Assembly: GCF_029873635.1 (NCBI RefSeq)
Contig: NC_080425.1
Location: 43,604,402 to 43,668,401 of the forward strand
Direction of reading: 5' to 3'
Origin: Malania oleifera
Taxonomy: Eukaryota > Streptophyta > Magnoliopsida > Santalales > Ximeniaceae
Length of the DNA: 64,000 bases
Shown: positions 24,001 to 33,650 of the stretch, in pieces
Numbering within the stretch: position 1 is the stretch's first letter
How the letters are laid out: each line of letters begins with the position of its first letter
Translations under genes and position numbers: made by a program
Notes under the pieces: model-generated
Seen by the model: only the letters and a program-made list of their open reading frames with translations
Told to the model about the DNA's origin: nothing
The model's database searches: none

Positions 24001-27000
24001 AAAAATCTGTCAATCCAAATGAAATCTTTTCTGCTTAAGCTGATTCGTATTCGATCCGCTTGTTAAATGAGTCAGATATGGATTACAATTTTGCTATTCA
24101 ACTATCTGCCTAATCCGCTCAGATTATCTGATTTAATCCTCTTTGCTTGGTTTATGGTGGATGATATGATGTTATGGATCAAAAAACTATAATTGATTAC
24201 AGAGACTTTCATGATTTAAAGTTATTGAGGAACATGTTAAAAAATAGTTTTTAAAATACTTATGCCTTTTATATTTAAAATTATATGGAAAATTACATTT
24301 TAAATTGTGAGTTTTTTTCAATTTTTGAGTATTATGTGTTAATAATATTAATGTTTTCTATTTAAATTTGGATAAATTTTAGATTTATGATTGTAGTTTT
24401 AAGAATACTTATATTTTCTATATAGTATATAATTTACCAAATTATAAATTCAAATGCATCTTCAATTATTATGCTTCAAAATAAGTTATCTACCAAACTG
24501 GAAAATTTTATCCTTAGGAATGATGGATTGCCCGCCAACCACCATGGATTATCCAATCCAAACTGCCACTTACTTGAGTCAAATTTGGATTTGAATTTTC
24601 TTAACCGGTAATGCGCCTTCCCAATCCATTTTGCCAGGTCTACACCCCCGACCTTTTAAAAAAAAGTGGAAGAAGGAAGAAAGAAAAAGCGGCTCTCAAT
24701 TTATTGCTGCTAATATTTTTGTCATCTTTATTAGGAGGCCAGTGATTTTTTCAAATTGTGTTGTTACAACCATGGTTCTATTCAACGAATTGGACACACT
24801 AAGAAATTTTACAAGCAACCTAGTCAGCTATAGCAATTATATTTTTCAGGACCAACTTTAGATTTTTAGAATTTCAGTTTGACTTAAACGTTTGAACATA
24901 GAATGTGAATAGTTAGAGGCATCTGGGGAGGAAGAAATACAATTTTATGGTAATTTTCTTCTGTTTTATTACAGGTTATGATGGAGCCTTTTCTCAATTG
25001 GATGATCATGGTTATTTTCGTGCTGATGGTTCTTATACAGTATGTATTTCAACCAGTAACTTTGTTTATTAGCTATTATGTTATAGACTGGTCTTTGATC
25101 TAGTGTCCTTTTGCGACCTATTTTTGCACTTCATAACAACATTGCTCTACTTCTTGGAATGAGTGATCTGTGACCTTTCTACTATTCCTTTTTTATGGCT
25201 GCTTCAGGGAATTCAATCAGACAATGGTTCACTGGTTTATTATATGCCTGGGTTTGATCAATATACTCCTGGGACCTTCATGGGTGTTGAAGGGCAATGT
25301 CATCAACCGTACCTTTCTTCATCAGGATATCTTCAGCCCACTGTTTCCTACGGGTCAGAAGCTATGCCGTGTTACTCTTGGGATTCAACTTTTGTTGGGA
25401 ATGCTCCAAATGGAACCACTGCTACCCTTGGAAAGGAAAAATATGGTCCAGCTCCTAATGCTTCAATGAAGATGAATAGCTTAAATTCCCTAAAATATAA
25501 TGGACCTATTGCTGGCAAATCATCTGTATTGCCTCTAGATTCAAAATCTCGTCCATCTGCAGCCTCATCTAATTTCTCCAAGTCTAACCTTCATACTCCA
25601 CCTCTTAAACCATTGAGCAAGGTGTGTTTATTGTTGTTGAGTCAATGCTTTAGTAAGCTTTTCTCTTCTCTTTGCTAGTTTAAGTCATAACTTTAATGCC
25701 TCCTCTATACTTACTCTCTGTTTTATTCTTGCTCAAATTATTAATGATTTGTTGTTTCATCCGAGGTTGTTTTGTCTCACGTATCAATCATTTACTTTTG
25801 CCCCAAATTGGTTCAGTTAATATATTCTTTATTTTCACTTTGTATTTGGTTTCACTAAAATTACCTGTGATGGCATTGTTGCTTGCCAGAACATTTGATT
25901 TAGTCTTATAAATCGTATTTTCTGGTTCAAAACTGGTTCACTTAACTTTTTTTTTTTGGTGCATTGTGGCTGAACAACCTAGAAAGAATCCCTTTGTGGC
26001 TTAATTTTTAGCTGCCCCACCCCTGAAACATAATAGGTAGCAAGATAAACATGGCTTATGGCTAGTGGTGGCAAATAGTTTTATTAGCCCTGTATTTTAA
26101 TAATATTTTTAAATCTGATAGAAAAGGTTATGGTTTCCTTTGCACTACATTTAGCAATAACATAAACAATTGTTACGAGTCATCATATATATTTAATAGT
26201 GTATGATTTTTAATATTTATGTTTGAATGGATATTTTTTTAATTAAAAATGTGTTGATTTTTGAAGATAATTTTACTCATGATTTATTTTTTTTTCTCGG
26301 GGGAGGATGTTTGAAGGGTTTTTAATATGCCTTATTCTTGTTACAGGTGCCTCATTTAGGTCCTGAATTTCAGTCGGGAGGCTTTGTTAAGGCTTTCCAA
26401 TCAGTAGGGAAGTTCTCATCATTTACTAACCAAAAGCAAGATGTGTTTCCGCATAATGGTCCTATGAACTACAAACCTAATGGTAGAGTATGGTATGGCA
26501 ATGACAGATATAAGTTGAGGGAGAAGTCCAACAGAAATGGGGGTTTTGAAGGCTCCGCTGAACTGACACGTGGTCCTAGGGCACAGAACAGATCTCTTGT
26601 AGACCCAGCAGTGGCAAAGGTGGAGTTGGGGCTCACAGTAAGAAGAGATCAATATAATCAACAAGATTTCCAGACTCGGTATGAAATTGCAAAGTTTTAT
26701 GTCATCAAGTCCTACAGTGAAGATGACATTCATAAGTCCATTAAATATGATGTTTGGGCTAGCACACCAAATGGCAATAAGAAGTTAGATGCAGCATTCC
26801 ATGATGCAGGGGGAAAAGCAAGCGAGACCAGATCAAAATTTCCAATTTTCCTCTTTTTCTCAGTAAGTGGAGATAAGGTGGAAGGAATGAATCATTTTTT
26901 TGCCTTGACATTGATCATATGGTTCTAATTTTTGTTTAGTATTTTGGTTGCTTTCTTAAAATGGTTTCATTGTCATTCTGTTTGTGTGACCTAGTTTTGT

Positions 27001-29319
27001 TTCCTTTTTTCCAATTTCGTTTTTGAATTTTCTTGGAGATTTCTTTGTGAAAAGAGTTAGTCATGATAACTGAAAATTTAAGTATTTAGAAATGGATATT
27101 TGCATGAAAAGGGTAAATTAGTTCTCTGCTAATTTTCAAGGACCCATATTGTTGTATTAGATCCTTTTCATGAGAATTGCACACACATGCATGTTTGTGT
27201 GCGCGCGCGTTGACAGTTTTTATATTATATTCCTTCTTGGGATATATTAATATATCATCTTTTTTATAGAACTCTCTCTTCTCAGAGGGCGAACCTTTGA
27301 CCCAATGGTTCAATTTGGAAGTTCATGGGTTCAAGTCACGGTAATGGCCTCATAAATTGTGGAGGTAAGGCCGTGCACATCATGCCTTCCCTAGACCCCA
27401 GATATGGCAATATGTCATGGAAGCTTTGTGCATTGGGTGTTGCTTTAGTATTTTTCTCTCTTTCATGTATATGAATAGATCACATGTTATTGTACTCCAA
27501 TGTATAGGTGTTGATGCTAGGATTTGAACTGAGGTTAAAAAAGTGAAAAACTTCCATTTATACAACTTGTCCAATATTCTTTCCTCCAATTCCTTATTTT
27601 TATCTTTTAAATTTATAACAGAATAGAGCTGTGAACAGACATCTATGGTGCAAGTGATTACCTTCTCTTCGACAAACTTTTTTGTCCCAGCCCTGTATTT
27701 TGTTTTCAATTAGGTAATTTTGCAAATTTTCTCCATGTTTCTATTTCAGGTGAATGGAAGTGGACAGTTTGTTGGCTTAGCTGAGATGATTGGGCAGGTT
27801 GATTTTAATAAAGATATGGACTTCTGGCAACTTGATAAGTGGAATGGGTTCTTCCCTGTGAAATGGCACATAATAAAAGACATTCCCAACACACAGTTAC
27901 GTCACATCATCCTTGAAAATAATGATAACAGGCCTGTAACTTATACCAGGGATACTCAGGAGGTATTTTCTCTAATTTCGGTGATCCCCTAATTTTGAAG
28001 ATTGTGTTATTACAAGAAAATTTCAGTGCAAACTGTCTTGTGTTAATCTAGAACATTTTTGTTTCCAAATGTTGTTTGGTTGAAGAAAGGGATTTATTTT
28101 TCATAAAAAAAAAAATTATATATGCACCAATGTTTTTACAGTTTTAAAACTATAAATTGTTCAACTGGAAAATGAAAACATTTATTTTAAGTTTATATGC
28201 ATTTTCAATTGAATTAATGTTTCTGGTAACCAAACTATGCATTTTTTATTGGTATTTTTTACCCTTTTAAAAGACCCAGGTTGTATGGACTGTCTGCCCC
28301 CTTTCTCCTCAAATGCTTGTTATTTTATTGCACCAATTCACAGTTGACCATATGAAGTGCATTTGGAAAAACAAATCTCTGCCTTGCAAATGCCTCCCAA
28401 TGGAAGGCATTTTCAAATGTAGACTTTGGGGCCCACTTTTCACTTGTGGAAAACAATTTATTTTTCATTTCCATTTTTTCCAAATATAACTACAAGCTTA
28501 GAAAACGAAAAATGCATCTGTGTTTTCTAGTTTTTCAAATTTGTATAGAAAAGTTGAAATTAGCTTTTTATTGTTTTATAGATTCTTTATATGAATCTTA
28601 AAATAACAACAGCAACAACAAGCCTTACATCCCACTAGATGGGCTCGGCTACATGAATCTTTTTTTGCCAATACACTTGATCGAGAGCATTTTCCTCTAG
28701 CTTTAGAGCTATAAAATCCTTCCTCACTACCTTTATTCAATACCAGAAACAATAACTAACTTGCTTAGGTGCACCACTAGGTCTGTGCTTCAAATGTCCA
28801 AACCATCTAAGCCACCCCTCCCTTATATTGGCTTCGACTGGTGCTATGCCTAGCTTACAATTATTGAAATCTTATAAAATTGGAAAACGATGTGACTTAT
28901 TTTTTTCTTATTGAAATTTTGAAAGTGGAAAACAAAATTGTTTTCTACAATCAAGCATGGCCTTGGTGTTTTCATTGCATTTCCTTTAATTTTTTAATAG
29001 TTTTATATATAAAAGCAAAACAAGAGGGCTCTCTTTGGCTTCCAAAACCCCAAATGCTAATTTCTGAAAATTTTGAATTAAAAGAAATTTAAAAATTCTA
29101 ACCACCAATCAAAGCTTTTCTATAAAGTTAAATAATTATTATCGGCATAGATTTCTAAACATTTATTAACGTTAATTTATTATTATTATATCTTTGAATC
29201 ACTTGCCATCTACTAAAAATTGGCGTCCATGGAAAAAAATGTTTTTGAAGTTAGCAAATGAGAATTGAGAATTATACTAATTGAAGAATGTGTAGAGAAA
29301 TAAATGTGAGTCTTATTAC

Positions 29320-29364
<45 letters not shown>

Positions 29365-32300
29365 GACGTACTCTTTAAATTAGGAAAATATTGAATCACT
29401 ATTATTACTGGACCTAAATGACCGAATAGTCAAAGGCGCGAGTTTTCAATTGATGCAATTGCCTGAATTTGACAATTTAGAAATGAAAATAAAAGGGCAG
29501 CCATGTGCGCAAAGCTTGTGTTTGCAAGGTTTGGGGAAGGGGTGGACCATGAGGGCTCTAGAGTACACAGCCTTACCTTGCATTTTTTTTCAAGAAACTG
29601 TTTCCATGCCTTGAACTTGTGACCTCCAAGTCACACGACTGCAACTCTTCAGTTGCACCAAGGCTCCCTTTCTAATTTAGCAATGAAAATATCTTTTTAT
29701 ATTGAAAGATATCATGTTAATTTAAAATTAATATTAATAGTTTTCAAGTAAACCTTTTGTGGTTTGGTGGGGGGGTGGGGGAGAAGGATCTTCCCTTTGG
29801 CATAAGTTTATAAGACGTAAGTTTGGGCTAGATGAGAATGTGGGATACCAATGTTAATTTAAGGTGTTCTTTGGGAGACTCTGGAGGTTCATTTATTAGA
29901 TTTATCCTTCATTCATTCCTTCATTTATTAGATTTTCCATTTCTTTCCCTCATCTCTTTCATTTGAGTTTTGAGCAAAATAAAGCCATATCTTTCTTTGT
30001 TAGTGATCTGAGCAGTCCTTTGGTTTCCTAGAATCTCCATTTTAGGAGACCTCTTAATGATAGGGGGATGGTGGAGTTGTCATCTTTGTTATCTTTATTG
30101 AATGAGAGTAACCTTTCTTTGCGGAGAGATGTTTTTTCTTGGTCTTTGGATCAGTTGGGAAGTGTATTCTTGCAATTTTTTATTTTTTATTTTTAATTCT
30201 TGATCCATTCCTATTCTTCATTTCTGCTCCTTCTTATTATATGTAAGGCCAAGGCTCCCCCAAAAATTAAGCCTTTCACATGCTTGGTTGTGCCTAGATT
30301 AAATAAATACAAATAACTTGCAAATCAGTATGACCTTTGAAGACTCTCTTTTCCAATGTATGTGTGCTCTGTTCCAAGAACTCCCAGACAACTTCTCATT
30401 GTCTTTTGCACACTGAATTTTCTTGGAGGATTTGGAATAAGCTTTTTAGTATTATGGGAGAGAGTGCTGGGTATGTCCTTTGATGGAAGACTTGTTAGCT
30501 GTTTCTTTTGCGGGCTTTGGTAGAAGGAAGAATAGGGCAGCATTATTGAAGCCTCACATTTTTGCAGTTTTACGGGGAATATAGTTGGAGCATAATACAT
30601 GATTTTTTTTGGGAAAAAATTAAATTGGGTGCTGGTTTGGGACAAAATTTAGTACTTGGCCTCACTCTGGTGTTGTGTGGGTTCTGGATTTTTCATAGGG
30701 GCTAGTTTTCAGGAGTAACAAAGAGATCGGAGGAACATTCTGGCTTGTTGATCTTAATTGTTTTTTCTGATTTGTCCAGTTGCTTCTCTGGAGATGTCTC
30801 ATTTTTCCTCTTGTAAATTCTTTCCCTATTAATGAAACATTTTTTGCTATCCCAGTAAAAAAATGGTTTTCAAATAGACTGATTTTCTATATTCAAAATT
30901 AATTATTTCCTGTGCATTACACAAGCATTTACTAGAATAAATATAATTTTACTTTAATCCTTGTAACAAACTTAAATTAGGTACCTCCTCTTAGGTACAT
31001 TAAAAAAACATAGACCTTCTTTGATGTTAAAAAAAATGATAGTTCACTTTCCTTTATATTTAAATATAATGATAGTTCCCTTCTGTTAGTCGGTTCCTTT
31101 CTTAATAATGAATTTGATCCCAGAAATGGTGTGCGGAAGATGCCCTAATGTCGAAAACAGCTCTCACACCATTCTTGAATGAGCTTGAAAGAGAATACTA
31201 GTACTAAACAATGCGAAGGTGCTCCATTGGAAGATGCACTTACAAAAAATGCACTGCATTTACTATTGCTTTCATTTCTCCAAAAATTTTTCACGCTGTA
31301 GGCATTAGCTGCAAAAAGGGCCATGCATAAATTCTATTTTAAGTAGATGATAAACTAAAGGGCGGGCTAAGTGTCTTGTTATTTAAATATCAAGGGAGGT
31401 TGTCTTTTTCTGAACATCAAGGGTGATCTAGATGTCAGTGTATTTTCTGCTATAAAATTTTATCACAAGAGTTTTCATTTGGCGTCCAAGCTCAATTCTC
31501 AATGCCATGACTGCTATGCTGGTCACCTAGATTAATGTAGTTATCATTATTTGCAGATTGGACTCCAGCAAGGTTTGGAAATGCTAGAAATTTTTAAGAG
31601 TTTCATGGCTAAAACATCAATTTTAGATGACTTCAACTTCTATGAAAATCGGGAGAAGTTGCTTCATGCCAAAAGGAGTAATAATTCTGCATCTCCTCAA
31701 ACTGCAGTGTACAGTAATGGTGATTTTCGGGTGAGCTCGCTTATCACTTTATATTAATATTTTAATAATTTTCTGTGGCAGATAACAATGTGTTAGTTTT
31801 GCATTTGGAGTTTGGATTCATGAATTATGACCCGGTAGAAATATAGGTGTTCGAGCGGTGTATTCCTTTAGTTTCCCATTTTGCCATTACAATTTCTGTA
31901 TTATTCCACCTAAGAACAATGCTCTTGTAATGCCAGGTGTCCAATGCTTTTTTTTTTTTCACCATTACACTTAAGTATTATTATTCTACCTAACTCCATT
32001 ACTTTTGATTGCCTGGTGGTTTTTTCTTTTTTATTTCCTATCTTGTCATCATCAGACATGTAGTCCAGTTGTATGTCAAATCTTTCCATAATTTTCACAG
32101 TTCTATTCAGGTATCTTTAGCATCTATATTATATTTTATTATCTAATACTGTAGGAGGCAGGGTAATTTTGACTAAGAACACCAGAGAATGTTCTAAATG
32201 TTTTTTTTTTTTTAAATTTAATTATGTCTATATTTGGGTCTATAAGAACATTTGCCAATTCACTTTCCAAAAAATTAGAGGTTGCTTCGATCAAATATCT

Positions 32301-33484
32301 AAATCCAGTCAAAACTCAGCATCAAATTTCCCCTCTTTATTAGATTTCCTCTACCCATTTCAATTACTTCTCATATAGTTACAAAGTCTAAGTTTTAATG
32401 TCCTAAAATGCCTATTGGAAGTAGAAATTTTACTTTAACAAGTGTTTTAACTACTCAAATAGTTATGTAACCATTTTATGCACATGTTAATTATCTTAAT
32501 CTACTAATATGCATTTTGTTTTTGGGCGAGCTTAGAAGTTAGTGGTATGCTTTTCTTTCTAACATTACTCCTAAATTTTTCAAATGCCCTTTTCATCTCC
32601 TAGCACAAAGACTACAATTTGTGGCTTGCTTACTGCCTTTCTAACCAAAAAAGATATTCTGTTTTTCATATTCACCACAAGCACGTGTTGTATCATTATA
32701 GTGGTGTACTATGAATTTCTTAATACGTGGAATTTTTTATTTTACCCACTTTGCAGAGTTGACCCCATTTAATATTGGCTGGTAATTGTTGTGAGAAAAA
32801 TTAGTTCTTTTAAAAACTCATTATCGTTCTTTCAGATAGTTTTGCTCAATTAAGATATGTTGTGGCCCTGAATTTGCATATTTTGGTTGTTTTCTGTATT
32901 ATTTCTAGCACAGCTGAATATTGTCTGCAGAATTTATGGACTCGTAAACTAGGGGTTGCTTTCTCTCTCTAGTTCATTGTTGATTTTTCATAGTGATTAT
33001 TCCTAAATATGTGGTAGAATATTGTTTCTTTCCAGCTCTTTGTTGACTTTGTTAATGGTGTAATAATTATTTAGAATTATTTGATAGACCCTCAAGTTAT
33101 CAATATGCTTTATTGCCTTGCGCTGACATTTTTCTCCTAGTCCAATACCAAAGTGGAAGAAAACTTGAGGCAATGAGGAAATCTACCATAACAAAGCTTG
33201 AAACACACCCACCTCCAAATTGTCGTTCTTCCTTTATTTATCTTCATTTTTCTCTTTTTATGTGTGTGTGTATATATATGAAATCTATTTTACTGAATCT
33301 GGGTGGGGCTTTTAATTCCCTTGTTGAGCAGAAGCATTTAAAATCTGGAGAAAGGAAAGTTGAAGAACCGAGGAGAGCAAAGAGAACACCTGATTCCGTA
33401 CCATCTCTCATTCATCTTACCAGAAACCTTTCCCTAAATGCTAGGCCACCAAAGAGCAGTGCTGTATCAGATATTCATAACTAG
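5994..33484 (+). CDS. ECT: YTH-domain m6A reader, ECT family (nine coding exons)
   Basis: ECT proteins bind N6-methyladenosine in mRNA through a YTH domain and control mRNA fate, mainly in the cytoplasm. Coding exons are 5994-6021, 6542-6603, 6768-6924, 24975-25039, 25208-25621, 26347-26862, 27750-27962, 31557-31730 and 33332-33484. They total 1782 bases, 593 residues plus stop, all in phase with GT-AG borders. The N-terminal half is a Tyr/Pro/Ser/Gly-rich disordered region (YYYPGYDG near residue 80, [12 protein letters not shown] near 117). The YTH domain spans about residues 355-490, with the three aromatic-cage tryptophans at 379 (KYDVW), 440 (DFW) and 445 (DKW), all present. A basic tail follows. 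The start acaATGG is a good context. The paralogue number within the ECT family is not resolved. The coding region looks intact and functional. Confidence 0.95.
6022..6541 (+). other. ECT: U12-type (minor spliceosome) intron
   Basis: The intron starts GTATCCTTT (6022-6030), a full match to the U12 5' splice-site consensus RTATCCTTT. Near the 3' end, ctctttaac (6520-6528) matches the U12 branch-site consensus ttccttaac at 7 of 9 positions. The branch A (6527) lies 15 nt before the exon, and there is no polypyrimidine tract between branch site and acceptor (aaatgtaattcag). It is a phase 1 intron. All of these are hallmarks of minor introns of the GT-AG subtype. Confidence 0.85.
6542..6603 (+). 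CDS. ECT: ECT coding exon 2 (residues 10-30)
   Basis: Completes the split Ser codon and encodes [20 protein letters not shown], ending in phase 0 before gtaatg. The reading frame joins exons 1 and 3 without a stop. Confidence 0.88.
6768..6924 (+). CDS. ECT: ECT coding exon 3 (residues 31-83)
   Basis: Begins after a ttttcag acceptor and ends in the conserved ECT motif NYYYPG, splitting the Gly codon. The donor gttaga is weak although it opens the longest intron of the gene. Confidence 0.93.
8668..9205 (-). pseudogene. unrecognised two-exon coding-like fragment
   Basis: Two minus-strand open segments have protein-like composition: one from 9205 down to about 8950 ([20 protein letters not shown], then [20 protein letters not shown]), the other from about 8891 down to 8668 ([20 protein letters not shown], then [15 protein letters not shown]). 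Between them lies a short AT-rich stretch ending in atttgcag, a good acceptor. Leu-rich amphipathic segments suggest a helical-repeat protein, but I do not recognise the family. It has no start region or downstream exons, so it is probably a captured or relic gene piece inside the ECT intron. Confidence 0.45.
11318..12150. repeat. degenerate ATT/TTG trinucleotide tract, about 830 bp
   Basis: Nearly continuous runs of att, atta and ttg units with interspersed point changes. Open frames here (11330-11557, 11734-11925) are Ile/Asn-rich artefacts of the repeat. Confidence 0.9.
12260..12405. repeat. 90-bp direct duplication
   Basis: The block starting ccacccttgattctgcaaa at 12260 is repeated at 12350, including aacttaggaatggattccat. 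The second unit is incomplete. It lies at the right end of the MITE-like element. Confidence 0.8.
12590..13484 (+). pseudogene. LINE reverse-transcriptase domain remnant
   Basis: Reverse transcriptase that would copy LINE RNA at the target site. The catalytic FADD survives at 13270-13281, and [12 protein letters not shown] sequence precedes it (near 13137), but frames change repeatedly and several in-frame stops are present. The sequence breaks off near 13484 at the inserted element. Confidence 0.8.
13485..14905. mobile_element. insertion splitting the LINE, with a nested MITE
   Basis: LINE sequence stops at about 13484 (after VKRVDSR) and resumes at about 14908 (AWKVGRG, then the SLGGHIT region). 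The inserted DNA begins gcataattgtaaattgag and ends in a block whose reverse complement is catagttgttagaatcgtac, weakly inverted ends with alternating gattc/gaatc motifs. A target duplication (gatagtag / tatggtag) is imperfect. The class is uncertain; a Mutator-like MITE is possible. Confidence 0.4.
14019..14322. mobile_element. MITE, family A copy 1
   Basis: About 300 bp with inverted ends: left tcatggaatagctgttcatt, right reverse complement ttagttcacaaaatgtctat. It matches the element at 35168-35458 through shared blocks such as gtttcac, tttgctttac and taactaacctat...taactaatct. It is nested inside the insertion in the LINE. Confidence 0.6.
14905..16250 (+). pseudogene. LINE C-terminal region with zf-RVT remnant
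   Basis: Continuation of the split LINE. The longest open stretch (15611-16324) contains [32 protein letters not shown] and [12 protein letters not shown], typical of the zinc-binding region at the end of plant L1 reverse transcriptases. T-runs at about 15520-15535 and 15667-15683 and frameshifts break it. Confidence 0.8.
17101..17344 (-). repeat. 3' LTR of the intronic Copia element
   Basis: 244 bp; in element orientation it starts tgtcgaatttctag next to the polypurine tract and ends ...aaaacccttca. This gives TG...CA termini. No second LTR was found for comparison. Confidence 0.7.
17362..20213 (-). pseudogene. Copia pol: integrase, reverse transcriptase, RNase H
   Basis: Segments in element order: integrase core 20213-19911 ([19 protein letters not shown]), integrase C-terminal part 19859-19500 ([22 protein letters not shown]), reverse transcriptase 18914-18669 ([16 protein letters not shown]) and 18664-18269 ([29 protein letters not shown], catalytic YVDD), then 18268-18002, and RNase H 17754-17362 ([24 protein letters not shown]). 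It is dead: one base is missing near 18690 (frameshift after RLVAK), a TGA follows GVLEMN at about 18267, and further stops occur. Catalytic residues YVDD survive. Confidence 0.9.
21748..22490. repeat. minisatellite, four units of about 190 bp in A-B-A-B order
   Basis: Units begin with ggtctgtgtagttgtttag at 21748, 21942, 22113 and 22305. Units 1 and 3 share gaatttcattatcat and a gttctttattttgtttggtt block; units 2 and 4 share gaacttcatt...tcgaatcaaggg and a ttaattttttttggtttgg block. The larger period is thus about 365 bp, showing duplication of a dimer. A G-run (21723-21737) precedes the first unit. Confidence 0.92.
23104..23729. mobile_element. MITE-like element, family B copy 1
   Basis: Inverted ends of about 25 bp: left tttagttgtagaaaacattt, right reverse complement tttagttgtggaaaacaatt. 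No coding capacity. A related element lies at 28440-28965. Confidence 0.65.
23982..24642. mobile_element. hAT-like non-autonomous element (tentative)
   Basis: Left end tagacttttcaaaatggat; right end in reverse complement tagacctggcaaaatggat, a terminal form common among plant hAT elements. The flanking 8-bp words aaccctcc and cacccccg agree at only 5 of 8 positions, so the insertion is old or the ends are slightly off. Confidence 0.45.
24975..25039 (+). CDS. ECT: ECT coding exon 4 (residues 83-104)
   Basis: Continues the YYYPG motif directly as [14 protein letters not shown] after an 18-kb intron, which confirms the exon pairing. Acceptor ttattacag, donor gtatgt. Confidence 0.93.
25208..25621 (+). 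CDS. ECT: ECT coding exon 5 (residues 105-242)
   Basis: Tyr/Pro/Ser-rich disordered region with [15 protein letters not shown] and [10 protein letters not shown], 138 codons, phase 0 at both ends, donor gtgtgt. This type of segment is linked to condensate behaviour in ECT proteins (family knowledge). Confidence 0.95.
26347..26862 (+). CDS. ECT: ECT coding exon 6: start of the YTH domain
   Basis: 172 codons. Starts with the end of the disordered region ([13 protein letters not shown]) and enters the YTH domain at about [11 protein letters not shown] (residue 359). It carries the first cage tryptophan in KYDVWAST (residue 379) and ends at PIFLFFS before gtaagt. Confidence 0.97.
27291..27440 (+). 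mobile_element. Au-type SINE, diverged
   Basis: Contains the tRNA-like B-box form gggttcaagtcacgg near 27328, then ggtaaggccgtgcacatc, cttccctagacccc and ggaagctttgtgcattgggt in the order of the plant Au SINE. The 5' (A-box) part is diverged. It lies in sense in the ECT intron between exons 6 and 7. Confidence 0.65.
27750..27962 (+). CDS. ECT: ECT coding exon 7: core of the YTH domain
   Basis: 71 codons: [11 protein letters not shown], then MDFWQLDKW with cage tryptophans 440 and 445, then [13 protein letters not shown] and the RHIILENN strand. Ends TRDTQE before gtattt. Confidence 0.97.
28440..28965. mobile_element. MITE-like element, family B copy 2, interrupted
   Basis: Ends cttgtggaaaacaattt (about 28442) and, in reverse complement, cttgattgtagaaaacaatt (about 28958) match family B at 23104-23729. 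The middle is interrupted by an RTE LINE fragment at 28605-28864. Confidence 0.55.
28605..28864 (-). mobile_element. RTE-clade LINE, 5'-truncated 3' end
   Basis: On the minus strand the frame reads [20 protein letters not shown], the characteristic end of RTE-type reverse transcriptase. It is followed by an untranslated end (gattcatgtagccgagccc near 28655) and a ttgttgttgctgttgtt tail, typical of RTE elements. The flanks atcttaaaat (28595-28604) and atcttataaaat look like a slightly diverged target duplication. Confidence 0.75.
29325..29361. repeat. (TA)n microsatellite
   Basis: About 18 TA units in the ECT intron between exons 7 and 8. Confidence 0.95.
29484..29675 (-). mobile_element. Au-type SINE
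   Basis: Minus strand reads gagccttggtgcaactg (A-box region), gtgtgacttggaggtcacaa and gttcaaggcatggaaacag (B-box region), gtaaggctgtgtactctaga, then ccttccccaaaccttgc and agctttgcgcac, in the full order of the plant Au SINE. It is antisense to the ECT gene. Confidence 0.8.
29780..30862 (+). mobile_element. L1-type LINE 3' fragment
   Basis: Mixed-frame remnants of the C-terminal part of a plant L1 reverse transcriptase: [20 protein letters not shown] near 30040-30080, [10 protein letters not shown] near 30140, [16 protein letters not shown] near 30247. It ends near 30856-30862 in a short A-run after a ctattaatgaaacattttt block. 5'-truncated and full of stops. Lies in the same intron as the Au SINE, sense strand. 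Confidence 0.7.
31557..31730 (+). CDS. ECT: ECT coding exon 8: C-terminal end of the YTH domain
   Basis: 58 codons following TRDTQE with [16 protein letters not shown] and [13 protein letters not shown], the conserved C-terminal region that gives the family its name. Donor gtgagc. Confidence 0.95.
33332..33484 (+). CDS. ECT: ECT last coding exon
   Basis: 50 codons and a TAG stop after a gagcag acceptor. The basic segment [13 protein letters not shown] and a Ser/Pro-rich tail fit the short variable C-terminus of ECT proteins. A longer open frame upstream of 33332 is intron read-through. Confidence 0.9.
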   Translation, partial: KHLKSGERKVEEPRRAKRTPDSVPSLIHLTRNLSLNARPPKSSAVSDIHN

Positions 33485-33650
33485 TAGATAAGGGAATGTC
33501 TTCTGTCGCAGTTCCAAAAGCCATTTTGAAGCTTTTGAAGCCTTTTCTAGCAGTAGCATCGCATGTGTTTATTTCCTAGTGAGGTTTAATCTAGTTTACG
33601 GGGTAATTCTTTTTATTTTGAGTGGGTTGGGGTTGGGGTTGGGGTGTTGC
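33485..33650 (+). other. ECT: probable ECT 3' UTR start
   Basis: Follows the TAG stop. No AATAAA hexamer is obvious directly downstream and the polyadenylation point is not determined. It contains a G-tract array at 33624-33644. Confidence 0.45.
33624..33644 (+). promoter_or_regulatory. ECT: potential RNA G-quadruplex
   Basis: Four G-tracts of 3-4 G separated by TT loops (gggttggggttggggttggg type) on the sense strand, about 140 bases after the ECT stop codon. The pattern fits the quadruplex rule with short loops. Whether it lies within the mature 3' UTR depends on the poly-A site. Confidence 0.5.

Larger units (their letters stand above)
6925..24974 (+). other. ECT: 18-kb transposon-filled intron of the ECT gene
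   Basis: Bounded by the weak donor gttaga and the acceptor ttattacag; the exons on either side join within one Gly codon of a conserved motif. It holds a - strand coding-like fragment, a MITE-like ATT tract, a split L1 LINE, a Copia remnant, a tandem repeat and at least two further MITE-like elements, listed separately. Segments 6925-8660, 9210-11070, 16280-17100, 20340-21740, 22490-23100 and 24645-24974 show nothing I can name beyond AT-rich sequence. Confidence 0.85.

Noticed and set aside
33113..33331. Upstream part of the open frame that contains the last ECT exon
   Set aside because: It is intron sequence; a gagcag acceptor at 33331 and phase with exon 8 set the exon start at 33332.
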